From contig CM074144.1 in assembly GCA_037178625.1 (NCBI GenBank), positions 868,001-932,000 on the forward strand: 64,000 nucleotides of DNA. The letters run 5' to 3'. A program made the translations under genes and the position numbers. Origin of the DNA: Skeletonema tropicum (Eukaryota; Bacillariophyta; Thalassiosirophyceae; Thalassiosirales; Thalassiosiraceae). A model generated the notes under the pieces. The model did no database searches and had not been told where the DNA came from. It was given only the letters and a program-made list of their open reading frames with translations. This document shows positions 10,809 through 22,686 of the stretch, piece by piece; within the stretch, counting starts at the first letter, position 1; the number at the start of each line of letters is the position of its first letter.

Positions 10809-12818
10809 CTAGTGCCCATACGGACATCCTTTGTTTGGCCATTCTGTCTCGCCTGCAGGTCGAGGATGGTATTCAGGAAGCTTCCGGCGGTTTTCGTGAC
10901 TCACCCCTTGGACGAAGTTGTTATTTTGCTTGACAAAAATGGCAGAGGCAGTCTGACGAATACGCAATCCTACCCACTTGTCATTGGAAATATCGACAAC
11001 AGTTGCATCGAGATTGACGTAGTTGTTTTCGATGTCTACACCTTCAGAAAATCCTTGAATGTCAACACCAGCAATCAATTCTGCAGCTTGCGACTTGAGA
11101 TTGGTAATAGTGTTATGGGAGATTGACGATGCGTCATTTCCGGTTACAAGCGAATCATCGTAAGCTGATACTGCCGCGACACTGATTCCTCGGAGATCGG
11201 CAAGCATACGATCGGACCCGTCCAAGGACGATGCACCCTTGTGAAAGTCCACACAAAGCTCATCTTGACCTGGGCCCTTGCTTAGAATTTCAACGTTATC
11301 GATTGTGTTACCCTTGATGATGAAGCCTTGACAATCTTCAACACGAAACATAACACTGCCCTTGATCACATGATGCATAGAGTCTCCATTACACCTGAAG
11401 CTGGGCGCAAATGAAGAGTTATTACCTTCGGCCCATTCAATCAAGGGCAAGCCAACTGAGTTGACATCCGTTTGAAGGACGTTATCACCAAGAAGACCTT
11501 GATTGAGTGCCTTTCCAACCATAATTTGGGCATCAAGGTTAGCATTACCAGTGTAGGTGTAGGTGCCTGATGAGGTTTCGTCCATACCGATATAAGCTTC
11601 ATCGAGAGCGTTGTAGAACTGCATGACAGCACCACGAGCATCGTTCTGAACTCCTCCATCAACAACTGTAGCAAGTACTTCGTTGGTAAAGCACTTGATG
11701 TTCTGTACGTTGTTGTTCAAAATTTCTACGCTATTGGAGAGGAGTGAAGCATCTGTATCTTGCATGTCACCAAAGCCTCCAACAGCAGGCCCGTTGCCGT
11801 GAACAAGGAACGCATAGCAGGGACCATCTATCACTTGGTTAGGATTGTTGTAGAGCTGGTACTCATCAGGATGGACGGCTTGATCGATGAGTCCATATTG
11901 CATCACATCCTTGTAGACATTGGCGATATGCCCGACAAGTGTGTTGTAGACATCTGTAACTGACTTGACAGATCCACCAAGAGTCATTGAATAGTCAGGA
12001 TTTGTTTCCAACAAACGCTTGAGATAAGGGCGAATCTTGAGGGCAGCCGAGAAGCTTCCCAAGATAGGTACATCCTGACGATTGTTGGGAATGTTACAGT
12101 TATTAATTTTCAATCCCTTCACGTTATTCAGACTAACAGCACCGACCTCAAAGTCCTTAAACGTAACACCAGAGATGAGGACGTTCTCATTCTCATTTCC
12201 ATGGATGCCATGGTGAGAAGACAAGCCTACAGTTCCTGGGCCGGTAAGCTTGAAGTTCTTCGCGGGCGTAAACGTAGTAGACACAAAGTCATGTGGCCCG
12301 ACGCCGGGTGTGAACGGAGCAGATGCCAACTCGATGACTGCAAAGAAGCGCTGCATCAATGCATGTTCTCTACACTGTGCAATGGAGTAGCCGTTGAGAG
12401 AGAGAGAGACGTCATTGGCTTGCACAGCGATGGCGGCAAAGAAGCCAAGTGCATACTCATTATTGGTGTACTTGGGATTGCCTTGCTCGATGGGGTCGAA
12501 TGCCGAGGCAATCTCTTCATCAGAGGCGGTCTCGACGTCCACATTATGAGGACAAAAGACAATGTTGTCGCATAGCCTGTGATGTACAGTGTGTTTGAGA
12601 AGAATGGGCATGGTGAGCATCAACAACATAAACATGAACAAAGTTACGTTGCATAAAGAAGTCCACTGCACTTACTTGTAACTACCGGGTTGATCGATGA
12701 TGAGAGTTCCGTCGGTAAAATGGTTGTTGTACAAGCACTTTGCACCGTTTCCGTTTTGACGAGCATCCGCAGCTTTTATTGACTGAGCGAATGCAAGAAG
12801 AGCGAAAGAGAGTTTCAT
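10809..12818 (-). CDS. Secreted right-handed beta-helix (pectin-lyase-fold-like) protein
   Basis: Two exons: 12818-12676 and 12576-10809. The donor GTAAGTGC and acceptor CACAG|GCTATG restore the frame (intron 99 bp, phase 2). The 636-residue product starts MKLSFALLAFAQSIKA, a signal peptide. The body has repeated short strands such as VLISGVTFKDFEVGAVSL, LKINNCNIPNN and FIIKGNTIDNVEIL, the periodic N/G-turn pattern of parallel beta-helix proteins. I see no catalytic residues that would prove a lyase or hydrolase. Likely an extracellular or cell-wall protein that binds or trims polysaccharide. The C-terminus is hydrophilic (RPAGETEWPNKGCPYGH) with no membrane anchor. Confidence 0.8.
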
Positions 12819-14311
12819 CGTTCCTACTTGTGAGATCAAGATAGTGATAGTGGTAGTTGGTAGAGCGCGATTAGTAGATAGCTATCGTTGTGTATGTCTT
12901 GAGCTGAGCTTGAAAGGAAACTTTTCTCTCCGAATCTGAAGCTGAAGCTGAAGCTGAAGAATAATTATGCCTCTTGTTTGTAGGAGTATGTGTTATGTGG
13001 TAGTTGTTTAGTTGCTGTAAGGGTTGTGGTTGTGAGCTTGAAATGCGCTTGCCTGTGCCTGTATGTGCCTGTGCCTGTGCACTATTTGTCATTGCATCTT
13101 GTACAACGTAGTCCGCATAGGTGCGTGGTATTACAAGTTGTCCTTTTCACCTCTGCTTCTGGAAGAAGTAGTTGGAAGTTGTTTGTGGGGCTATAGGTTA
13201 GTTCTGTGCTACGGTAAAGTTGGCATTTTCAAACAAGAACAGGTTCCTCGCGTCGCACTGTGGCACTGAAAGGAGTCGGAGTGGACTAAGTATTGCAAGA
13301 CAAATTTTTTAGGTACTCTAATTTACTAGCCTTCAGACTGAATAAGTTCTGAGCAGCTTCTCTACCAGGCAGGAGGTTGAAAAGTTCCAGGATCTGAGAA
13401 GTGTAAAATTGTCAAGTTCAAGTTGAAGCTTAAGTTATTTAAAATAATTCGAGAGATGTTAGAGAGATTGATATTGAGCGATAGAAGTGACGTCAGATAG
13501 CGATAGATATCAGGTGTATATACGTACTTACGAGTGAACAAGTGCACGAGTGAACAGTCCACGACAAGTTGACAAGGTCCATCATTGTACGCAGCAGCTC
13601 AAGCTTCGTGAATAACTTTCTATCTTCTTCTCGGTTCTCGGCATCTCAGTCTCGTTAGACTACATATATTATTTGTCTCTCCAATCCAATCTCTCTGTTC
13701 CACTTGTACTGCATCTACCTACATTGTTTCTCCTCCACTGTAACCCATCGATTGCATACACGCTTGATCCTATGCGCTCGTTCTCTTTCTGTGTATCACT
13801 GCTTACTTTTTTCTTCTCTTCTATATCTACGAGTGCATAATTTGTGACAGTTCTTTCCATTTCCGGTGCTGTTCTTCAGTCTGTTCCGACTTCCGACTCT
13901 TTCTCTACAGATTTGCTTCCTCTCTTGCTTTTTCACGAGTATTGCACATCGCTGCTGCTGTAAAGCCTTTCCAGTCCGTGCATCCATAAGTTGCCAAAAA
14001 TCACTCCTCTCTTGGCATTGTTAGGTTTGCGGATTCGCGCCTTCTTCGGTGGCTCTTGCGCCAAATTTCCGAGGGTTTGATTTTTGTCCACGACGGACGG
14101 ACGGACAGGAATTTCGAACGAAATGACGGGTAAGCTCTGCTTCGCTCGACTAACCAACTTTAAAAAAGCTCAAGCTCGAACGAAGCTTGGACACAAGATG
14201 ATAAGACGAGTCGATGAGCTCACAATTCCAAATCCAGATCGATAATACTGAATAAGTAATAGATTGCTACATCTCAAGAACTGCATAAGATAGTACCACT
14301 TTCGTGTACTA
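12819..14311. other. Intergenic region
   Basis: Upstream region of the beta-helix gene followed by unassigned sequence. It has short Ala/Glu-type tandem motifs (GAAGCT repeats near 12940, GTGCCT repeats near 13045-13080, GGAC repeats near 14093). No gene or RNA recognised. Confidence 0.5.
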
Positions 14312-14324
14312 TAGTTCTGTACCT

Positions 14325-15450
14325 TAGGGGAAGTGAGACGGAAAAGTACCCTTAGCCAGCAGCGATTTACCTGCAAACTAATGCATGGCCTCCTCCCAGT
14401 GAATCACGTGAAGCAACATGAAACACAAGTAGCGCAGTGCCCGAACTGTCGGCAGTGTGATGACGAAACAATAGCACACGTGTTTCAATGTTCCCACCCG
14501 GATATGGCTGCGAAACGTGCCGCAATTATAGCAGCACTCCGGAAGAAAGGACTCCGGAACATATCACGAAAAATACTACTCAGAGTGGCAAACTTGGTAG
14601 AACAATATGCAAACGGGGGCGAGATTCGAACCACATCAGAATACCCGAGGATCCAGGAAGCACTGGAAGCACAACGTGACCTTGGGCTTGGGTGGGATGA
14701 CTTCTTTAGAGGATATCTGGTAAAACAATGGTATCAAGCATTGGAGAGTACTCATCATGGGGACGCCCACCAGCAGTTTTATCAACTCCAAAAATTGATC
14801 TGGTATGAAGTTGCATTACCGCAGTGGCATGAGCGAAACAGACTAGCTCATGGAACTCAGTCATTTGACAAGCAAATAGAGAGTGCACATTTAGCAGAGC
14901 AATTGGTATGGTACAGTCAACATCGAGAGGAGATGCCGCCAGGCTTTCACCAACGGTGGGCAAATCATAGTATTGACGAAATAAGCAATATGGATTTGGC
15001 TACTAGGCGATTGTGGGTGCATCACCTCAAGATAGGCAGGAAAGCGGTCGAGATGCGAGCAGAACAGCGGAAGGAAAGTCAACGAACATTATCGTTCTAC
15101 TTCAATGCATTCGGCCCACCATTACCGCCACCTCAGCGACAACGTGTGGCTGATGAAGCCGAGGAACACGCAAATAGAGTAGTATTGTATCGTGAGAAGG
15201 GACAGCCGACAATAGACGCAGTCCTCAATGAACTCGAGAAATCGACGACGTAAACAACCGTATGGTTGAACTAATCCTGGCCAGGAGACTATTTAGGTCT
15301 TCTGGCTTGGAGTGCGATCTGAGAAACAGTTGTGGAGGCAGTATATGAGCACTATCAATGCTACCGACACTAGCACACATGTTTGTTAGTCATAATTTCG
15401 CCCCTAGAGGGCTAATCAGACGTACTTTAAAATTTCTGTTATATTATTAT
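14325..15450 (+). mobile_element. 5'-truncated LINE-type retrotransposon with 13-bp TSD
   Basis: The insert is bounded by perfect direct repeats TAGTTCTGTACCT at 14312-14324 and 15451-15463. It ends in a TATTATTAT tail, as expected of target-primed reverse transcription. Only the 3' end of the coding region is left (14333-15253). The final ~35 bp before the tail also occur at 2706-2740. The family cannot be named because the reverse transcriptase itself is absent. Confidence 0.8.
14333..15253 (+). pseudogene. C-terminal fragment of a non-LTR retrotransposon ORF2-like protein
   Basis: An open frame of 306 residues. Near its start CPNC, then DDETIAHVFQCSHP, forms a CX2C...HX4C finger like the zinc-binding segment that follows the reverse transcriptase of many LINEs. 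The rest (residues 90-306) is Gln/Glu/His-rich helical sequence with no catalytic motif seen. The frame is open on the 5' side through the junction with the target site, showing that the protein was longer. Position between the 13-bp duplications marks it as part of the inserted element, not a host gene. Confidence 0.7.
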
Positions 15451-15463
15451 TAGTTCTGTACCT

Positions 15464-17390
15464 CAATTTGCAGTACTGTGCCGTGATCTCCGATAGAGAG
15501 TACTTCAACGTAGAGATCTGAATCTGAATTGTTAAGAGATAAATACCACAACATGATGCTCTATCTACTCAGACAAATGCACATTTTTGCACCCACGACC
15601 ACGATTCACGTGAATGAACAATTACACAACTACACCCTGTCGCTGTCGATGTCGATGTCGATGATCTCAGATGATTCCTGGTGAAGCTTACTAAGACTGA
15701 GCTTCTTCGTGAGGCCAATCGTATACCATTACCATCCTCCGCCTCTGCCTCTGCCTCTGCGTCAGGTCTCATTCTATGGTACTCCCACTCGGTGTACCAG
15801 AGCTCGTGACGAGGAAGGTGTGCGCTTCACAGTGGCGCTCAAAAACAGGTACCTGTGTGTCATCATCATCAGCAAATGTACTGCTCGACGCGATGGATGT
15901 TGGTGCGGAAATCCAATATGATCAGTCAGCATGGGTTCTTTTTGTTACTGTTTTGAAGTAGTATATATGAATTTTGCGCTTAGCTTGGGGATGAACAAGC
16001 AGAGAGAGTGTCAATGAACTACGTACCTTACGTTGCTTTTGTCTCCGTTGCCGTTGCAGAAAGCAAGTTGTCGTACTCCTATTAAGATTGCCAGTAAGTC
16101 TTATCGCTTGAGTAGGCACGAAATGCCAGCCTAAAATAAAGTCTGTCCATTGAGTCTTCCCTACCCGTATGACTGTCGCCCATCACTTCTCCCAACAACA
16201 ACAATTAGTAGCAGAAGTCACCATCTCATTCGTCAACATTCAACTACTCGACTTTTTTCCTGGTAAAATTTAGCCAGCTCGGAAAGACATCGAGAACGAA
16301 CGTGGCACAGCTTTTATCCACGATATCAAAGTTGGAGAGACCTCCTCGGCGCTGCTTGATGTGAAAGCTTTGGCCGGAGTGAGACATGTGATTTTGGAAG
16401 TGAATCATGGAATCGTCGTCGTCGTCCTCCTCCTGAGGTGACGTGTAAGTGTAACAGTGACGTGCTTATTCTGGAGAATCTCGTCTCATCAGGAATGGTC
16501 TGATCAGCTCCGTCTTCCTCCGTGTATCCGCGTCAACAGCAATGATAGTGTTAGGACACAGTTTAAATCCTCACCATTGCTGTCATCATGACTCTTGTAA
16601 GCATTGTAAGGACTTGTCACGGTAATCAGATGGGGACACTCCGGATTATCTAGCCCAGCGAGCCCGTATAGTCGTGGGTCCAGCAGCGTGTAATCTCATC
16701 TACCTCCCAGAAAGAAGAAGAAAGTAACTGACGCCCACGTCGGCGACACATCATTAGCGTTAGCGTCCTTCCATGGTGGGCAGTATCTTCTTCTTCGTCT
16801 TCAGCATCAGACGAAGAAGGTCCAGTGGATGGAAGGGCGATGTAGATGAGCTCGCTTCGCCGATAATGTATACTCCAAGATGGTCTCTGGATTGCAATCA
16901 ATAATGATCACAGAATTGCTGACGTGACGTATGGGATGCTCCCGTCCGCAAAGCCAGTGCCAAAATACACATTGCTTGAGGGGTCATGGCATGAACGTAA
17001 AAGATTTTTACTACGTATTGACAGTTCACTGCATGCCTCAGGTATGTAGTTCCTCCTGCTATCTCTACAGACCGTATGATGACGATAATTTGGATTTGGA
17101 TAGAGGTATTCCCTTGCATAGAGATAGAGATATGCATCACAAGTAGTATCACCCAGCTCGGATAATCCTGTAGAGAGAGTGATCGACCAAGAAACTCGTC
17201 CGAGAGTATCAGTATCAAGGAAATTTAGTGATCTCGTAAAAAAGGTTTTATTTTCATCCACGAGGAATCAGTAAGGTTGCAAGAACTTGGGAAGGAGTAC
17301 CCCACGAGACAATGGCGACAATTATAAAGATATTAAAGTTACTACTCTAGAAAGACACTTATCTTTCTTCTGCGTTGATATAAGACAAAG
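15464..17390. other. Region with no certain gene; one possible exon near 16274-16440
   Basis: At 16274-16440 (plus) a frame opens after a plausible acceptor (AAATTTAG) and reads ARKDIENERGTAFIHDIKV followed by about 35 more codons to TGA. The composition looks coding, but no upstream exon or start could be joined with confidence. The frame at 15776-15961 is a weak candidate. Nothing else was recognised. Confidence 0.3.
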
Positions 17391-18933
17391 TTAAATCATA
17401 TCCCCACAATAAGCTAATATCCTAACGAATATGTTGATCCAATATCCGATGAAACGGGTCATCGGCTTAGGATGGTACACAACAGACAATTCATCATTCT
17501 TCTTGCTTTTGCTTTGTACTTCACGGCGTTTTCTCAGTCTAAGGCCAAAGCCAAATCTATTATGTTTCCCTCCTATCTCACCCTTGTCCAGCTCACAACG
17601 AACAGGTATCTCACACGGTAAATCATCGTACCATTCACCATGAAACAGCCATGTTAGCCCTGTCACGTTATCACTACCATCTACCTCCATTACCACCCCA
17701 TCATCCACATCCACAGCAGCTGTTGAATCACCACCTCTCACTCGTTGATTCCGAACATTCATCATCCTTCCATTCCTCCCATTACCACCACCTTTGAAAT
17801 AGTAATCACGCAAACATGCTCTCATCCGATCCACAGGAAACATTGCCAAAAAATGATTGCCATCCTTCAAAGTACACTTTGGATCCACATCCGGAAATCT
17901 GGAATCGGCAGATAGGATGTGGAGTGGTTCTTTGGAATCAAATTTGGGTGAGCCGAATGTTGCCAAGAGGCGTAGGCAGAATTGATTGTTTGTTGGGTCT
18001 TCTTTTTTGTACATTGCCTCCTCTTGCTGATGTTGCTGCCCTTCATTGTCTTCACTGACGGTGACATCATCATCCACCAAAGGAACCAACTCATACACAT
18101 GAATAGGCCGCCTCAACACCGCACAAAGCGCCACAATCTCCGGTCCACCACCCCAATACGAATCTTGCATCATTAATTCACAATATTCCTCTGGTGAAAT
18201 TCCATATTGGGAGGATGCCGTGCTTAACAATTCAGTTGTTTTCATGGAATCGGATCCTTGGATGAAGAGGCGTTGGTATCGCTTTTTGCTTCGACGTTTC
18301 TTGTTGGTACAGGATGCGAGGCATTCGACTGCCAGCCGTCGTAATTTTCGACTGGATTGTTTGAGATTCATTGTAGTCCTTGTGGGGTATCGAGTCTCAT
18401 TAGATGGTGATTGTCAGTGAAACTTAGTGAGAGGGCGAGGGAGTGAAAGAGGCAATTCCCGTCACCCGGTACCTGATCATCGACAAAAGGAGAGTATATA
18501 TAACATGAAGAAGCGGCGAAAGAAGTGATTACGGAAGAGCTTCATCTTGCAATGCATAGTATATACCTAAAGCTAAAGATTGACATTACATACAACAACA
18601 CATCCCTCTGCATCTTACCTGACGAATTACTACCGGAGTTGCTAGTGATTTATCTTCATGATTGTGATTATTATTATTTGTGGCGTCTTCTATTATTTCA
18701 GCTGGAATACGACGGAATAATTGTGTTAGATAGCCTTGATTATTTATCTGTTGTGACGGATTCCAGGGTGGTCGCCGGATGTCATTATTTATATCTTCTG
18801 AATCAAGTTTAGAGGCGCTACTGCTGGTCGTAGAATGAGGAATAGATGAGGCTGGTGATAGTATGGAAAATGATATTAGGAGGGAAAATAAGAGAGTCCG
18901 ACGCCTCCTCCGCGTCGGTATCTCCATGGCCAT
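17391..18933 (-). CDS. OTU-family cysteine protease (deubiquitinase-like), multi-exon, frame unresolved
   Basis: Exon 1 (18933-18619) starts MAMEIPTRRRRRTLLFSLLI, a basic stretch plus hydrophobic helix (signal or anchor). The donor CAG|GTAAGATG and acceptor GATCAG|GTACC (intron 18473-18618) join in frame to PGDGNCLFHSLALSL, the OTU catalytic Asp/Cys motif (Cys codon near 18452). The C-terminal part (18371-17391) has EEYCELMMQDSYWGGGPEI, the OTU substrate-binding segment, and DGNHFLAMFP with the catalytic His. Between them the frame must shift by one base near 18370-18420; I found no canonical intron that does this. OTU proteases remove ubiquitin from proteins; an N-terminal anchor suggests a membrane location. 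Either a functional gene with an unrecognised splice or indel error, or an early pseudogene. Confidence 0.7.
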
Positions 18934-19148
18934 GGTTGTTTTGGCTATTTGGGTGATTTGGGCTTAGGCCTTTAGTGATGAATCCAGGAAAAGCGAGAAC
19001 TGCCAGGAAGACCCCCTATGAGATGAGGCCTTTAGTGTAAAGGCAGTGTGACTTGCTAATGTGACTTGTGTCACTATTTGTGCGATTTACGAAAGGCCTC
19101 GTTTGGCGATCCAACGCAAGAAAAGCGGTATTCAACTCTGTGACATCT

Positions 19149-19275
19149 AGGGACACTCAGGGACACTCACCGCGAGTGTCCCTGACTGTCCCTGAGTGTC
19201 CCCGACTGTCCCCGACTGTCCCTCACTGTCCCTGACTATCCCTGAGTGTCCCTACTGTATCTGACTGTCCTCGCC
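19149..19275. repeat. 10-bp minisatellite array, left arm
   Basis: About eleven units of CCTGACTGTC / CCTGAGTGTC. It flips orientation once near 19170 (ACTCACCGCGAGTG), making a local hairpin. Confidence 0.85.
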
Positions 19276-19760
19276 AATTTTACCATCACTACACACACCA
19301 TCACCATGCTCGAATCAGACGGTGGCAAGCATTCCTTAAACACAATCTGACAATATCAGAATCAGAGTCTTAGAGCTAGCAGTTGGATTGCTGTCGCTGT
19401 CGTCATTCTCCAGAGAGCGCATTTTCAAGGCTCCTGGTAGACAATCTACTTCGTCTGATTCACTTTCGTCTGATTCGCTGTCGCTTGATGATGAGGCGGA
19501 AGAGTTTTAAGCAGCGGAAGAGTCGGAGAAAAGGTGATCGTTTGAGTTTGATGAGGAAGATGAGATATCAATGCATTCTTCACTCTCGCTCCCATTGTTG
19601 TCTGATTGACTGGTGCGCTGTCTTGTGCGATGCTGGAGGCGTCTAAATCTATACATGGTGTGTTTGTGTAGGATCTGTAGTGCATAGAAGTTTGTGATTA
19701 GATAGGTACTTCTATGATGTGTAGCATGGTGATGGTGCGTGTAGTGATGGTAAAATTGGC

Positions 19761-19884
19761 GAGGACAGTCAGGGACACTCAGGGATAGTCAGGGACAGTC
19801 AGGGACACTCAGGGACAGTCAGGGACACTCAGGGACAGTCGGGGACACTCAGGGACACTCAGGGACATGTCCCTGAGTGTCCCT
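19761..19884. repeat. 10-bp minisatellite array, right arm
   Basis: Units of AGGGACAGTC / AGGGACACTC in inverse orientation to the left array, again flipping at GGACATGTCC near 19863. Confidence 0.85.
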
Positions 19885-20026
19885 AGATGTGACAGAGTTG
19901 AATACCGCTTTTCTTGCGTTGGATCGCCAAACGAGGCCTTTCGTAAATCGCACATAGTGATACAAGTCACATTAGCAAGTCACACTGTCTTTACACTAAA
20001 GGCCTCATCTCAAAGGGGTCTTCCTG

Positions 20027-20414
20027 ATGGGATGACGCGCTGCAATCTGTTTTGCGAGAAAACCATCTGGCTAGCTGCAAAGAGAGACGTGCGTGGCCCG
20101 CCCAGCAAGAGCAAGACCCAGCAGAGCCCTACTTAGGTACATCCATACTTTGGAGATCATGAGAGGAAGAAGTGTAGATGATCCTACGGCTGAGCTCGAA
20201 AGGAAATTTCATTGCCGCCAAAGCCAAGCCAACTTGTCACATTGTCAGAGAAGTTAAATACAGATACAGCAAATACTTGGTAGTTCAAAAAAGTTCAAGG
20301 CATCTGAAAGCAGTAACACAAATCCTTTCACAAGCCGTGATCAATCATCATAGTAATCATCATCTTCTTCTTGTCTATTTTGCCTGGGTCGTAGGTGAAA
20401 ATAGTGCTTGGCTT
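20027..20414. other. Intergenic spacer
   Basis: Between the foldback element and the stop codon of the GT61-like gene. No feature recognised. Confidence 0.5.
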
Positions 20415-22112
20415 TCACCATGCCTTTTTCCTTGGAACAATATGTATTGTATAAATTACAAGAAAGTCATTCCCTTCTGCTCTCTCATACATTCCACTGC
20501 AATTTGGTTCATCCTCCAGCAAGAATGATGAAATAAAGTTGGATATCATATTGACATCCATTTTAATGTCACGATTTGCCCAATTGAACTTAAGGTCATT
20601 GTCATTTGTTTTATTCGTCAGACATGCTTTTAGACCTTCATCTGACCATCCCAGATGTTCACACATGGGTACGGACTCCCTGCCGAGACGAAACCCAAGA
20701 TGATTCAGAGTAGTCCCGTGAAATATCTCGCCCGATGGTGTTGGACGATCTGTTGTGTCTGTCCATTTAGCACAATCGCTAATGTTGCATCTGAAGCGAA
20801 GAGTATGTGAGTGTTGAAAGGATGGTACGATAAACGAAGCGACCAAAAGATAGTGACTTACGGAATCCACGGCAGAATCTCCACCACAAACCCATCCTGT
20901 GCAAGCAATACTCCATGACTTAGCTGTGCGCCATGTATTCCAATCATGGCATCGAGTGACATGTGCATTAATAGTTGTGCCTGTATTGAATTAGCCTCCT
21001 CGAAGTTGACTTTGATACAGACCACTTTTTCATGTAGAAACTTGGCTTCGCAAGCTCGTATGATCTCATTAATATTCAACCAAACACGGCGAGCTTTAGC
21101 TTTACGGTCTGTCAAGCCAACAATCTTCCATTCATCTGCATTATCAATCTGTCCTGATGTTACTCCGTTCTCCAGAAGTATATTTCGTCTATACTCTCGA
21201 ATCTTCTCGTGAAGCAGTGGATCCTTCCTTTCATAATCATAAAACGTGATAACAAATCCTGTCAAAGGTGCTTGTACGCTGTGCATCTGTCGCCCCTACG
21301 AAAGCCACGTCCATAACATGCATCGTCTGAGTCCAAATGTACCTTTTTTATCTGCCGTGTAAATATTTTCTGGCTGTCCTTAGTGGCATCGTATTCATCA
21401 TCAAGATAATATTCGTCTTCTAATTTGTACCCACAAAATATCAACCTTTCGAAGCATTGACAACTTTCATTTTGAATAAGTGAAAGGAAGGGATCGATCT
21501 TGTCATTTTGTGGCAAGGCACCAAGAAACAAGCGATGGCCATGAAATAGGGTTTTGTCGGTCTTCTGATGCAAAATGTACACATAGTTGTAAATCCTCGT
21601 CCGAATTTGGTGGAAATCTCTCATCCACTATTGAGTATTGAGTCCTCGAACTGTTCTAGAGAGTAGAATTCACCAATCATATCATTGTAAAACGATTGGA
21701 CTGCGAGATGGTTGGAGTCGATGAGAGAGGACAGTTTGCTGCTGTTCTATCATTGTAAGCTCTTCTGTTTTGAGATGCTAATGGTGATGAAACATTGAAA
21801 TAGTAACGAGGATCAGGATCATGTTCTTCGCGGGTATATCTAAATTCGAGTACCAGACTGACGGCTGGTGAAGTAACATACGCGATGATGCAGCTACTGT
21901 ACTTGATCATTGTGGATGTTATCGTAGAACCATTCAGCATTGCCATGGCAAATGTTGTCCAAATGAAAGCAGCTCGGATTATCTTCCTGCTCCCAAAAGT
22001 GACGTGACGACCCACTATCATGCTCTTGCCTTCTGCCGCCAGCTGCTACTACTGCTGCTGCTGCTGCTTCATTTTTGACATCTTCCATTGGATTAATTAT
22101 CTTTGCCAACAT
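20415..22112 (-). pseudogene. GT61-family glycosyltransferase-like gene with broken frame
   Basis: The C-terminal part is convincing. Exon 21286-20862 ends LPWI after the motif MIGIHGAQLSHGVLL (the conserved HGA region of DUF563/GT61 enzymes). A 71-bp intron (20861-20791, GTAAGTC...CTTCAG) joins it in frame to CNISDC in the last exon, 20790-20415. Upstream, segments that read naturally (CFHLDNICHGNAEWFYD near 21935; SNHLAVQSFYNDMIGEF near 21690; CFERLIFCGYK near 21435) lie in different frames with no canonical introns between them. GT61 enzymes transfer xylose or GlcNAc in the Golgi or ER. At least three shifts point to decay or to uncorrected indels. No N-terminal anchor was seen. Confidence 0.65.
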
Positions 22113-22686
22113 TCCCCTGTTGTGACGCTGTTGTGAGAAAAGAATCTGCTATGAACGTATGACGCTAAAAATGCTCAAGCCAAGTGCCAAGACGTATGTT
22201 GTTAGCAATTCCTGCACCTGTGAGCAATAAGATCATATGACGGAAGTGAACGTTATGTTAGATAGAAGATGATGTCTGCGAGAGTGTTCAACTTCATTGC
22301 ATGCAGAAGTGATCAAATTTGCAAGTCTCGTTTATTACGACTATATACGACAGACATAAAGAATGAACTCACCCGACGACTGCCATTTCTGACGACATAA
22401 GGAAGCCTCCATTGCGCTTGCTGATCGCTCTTGAACAGCTGCAGCTGTTTCTCGTTGATGTTTCATCGTTGATAGAAGTATTGTAGGCATGCAAGCAAAA
22501 GGCAAAAGCACAAGTTGCTGGAGGTAGGTGGAGGAGATAAATACCCGTGCTTTGAGTACCGGATGTATTTTTCCACGCGAAACAGCAGGAATCCAGAAGA
22601 TTTTGCAGCCAACATCCAAGCAAGCGCCACATCACAACCATGAACTCAACGTTGTAAGTACACAAAGTTGAATCAATTCAAAGAAG
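22113..22686. other. Intergenic region
   Basis: Upstream regions of the GT61-like gene (minus) and the hydrolase pseudogene (plus). No feature recognised. Confidence 0.45.

Larger units (their letters stand above)
19004..20026. mobile_element. Foldback (long inverted-repeat) element with internal minisatellite
   Basis: Two arms of about 300 bp (19004-19310 and 19722-20026) are near-perfect reverse complements. They start CAGGAAGACCCC and include a shared stretch reading AGGCCTCGTTTGGCGATCCA. Each arm contains an array of a 10-bp unit (GGGACAGTCA / GGGACACTCA). The ~410-bp loop carries, on the minus strand, a short Ser/Asp-rich reading frame starting at about 19653 (MYRFRRLQHRTRQRTS), perhaps the relic of a transposase N-terminus. 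No clear TSD was found, so the class is unknown. Confidence 0.75.

Noticed and set aside
10443..11126. Plus-strand ORF of 227 codons
   Set aside because: It begins in the Harbinger-like element and then runs antisense to the beta-helix gene; its protein has no recognisable pattern.
16274..16440. Exon of an unknown gene
   Set aside because: Coding-like sequence after an acceptor, but no partner exon, start or family could be established, so it is noted only within the region entry.
19149..19275. Regular short repeats that could suggest a CRISPR array
   Set aside because: Units are 10 bp, contiguous and without unique spacers, and they are mirrored in the other arm of a foldback element.
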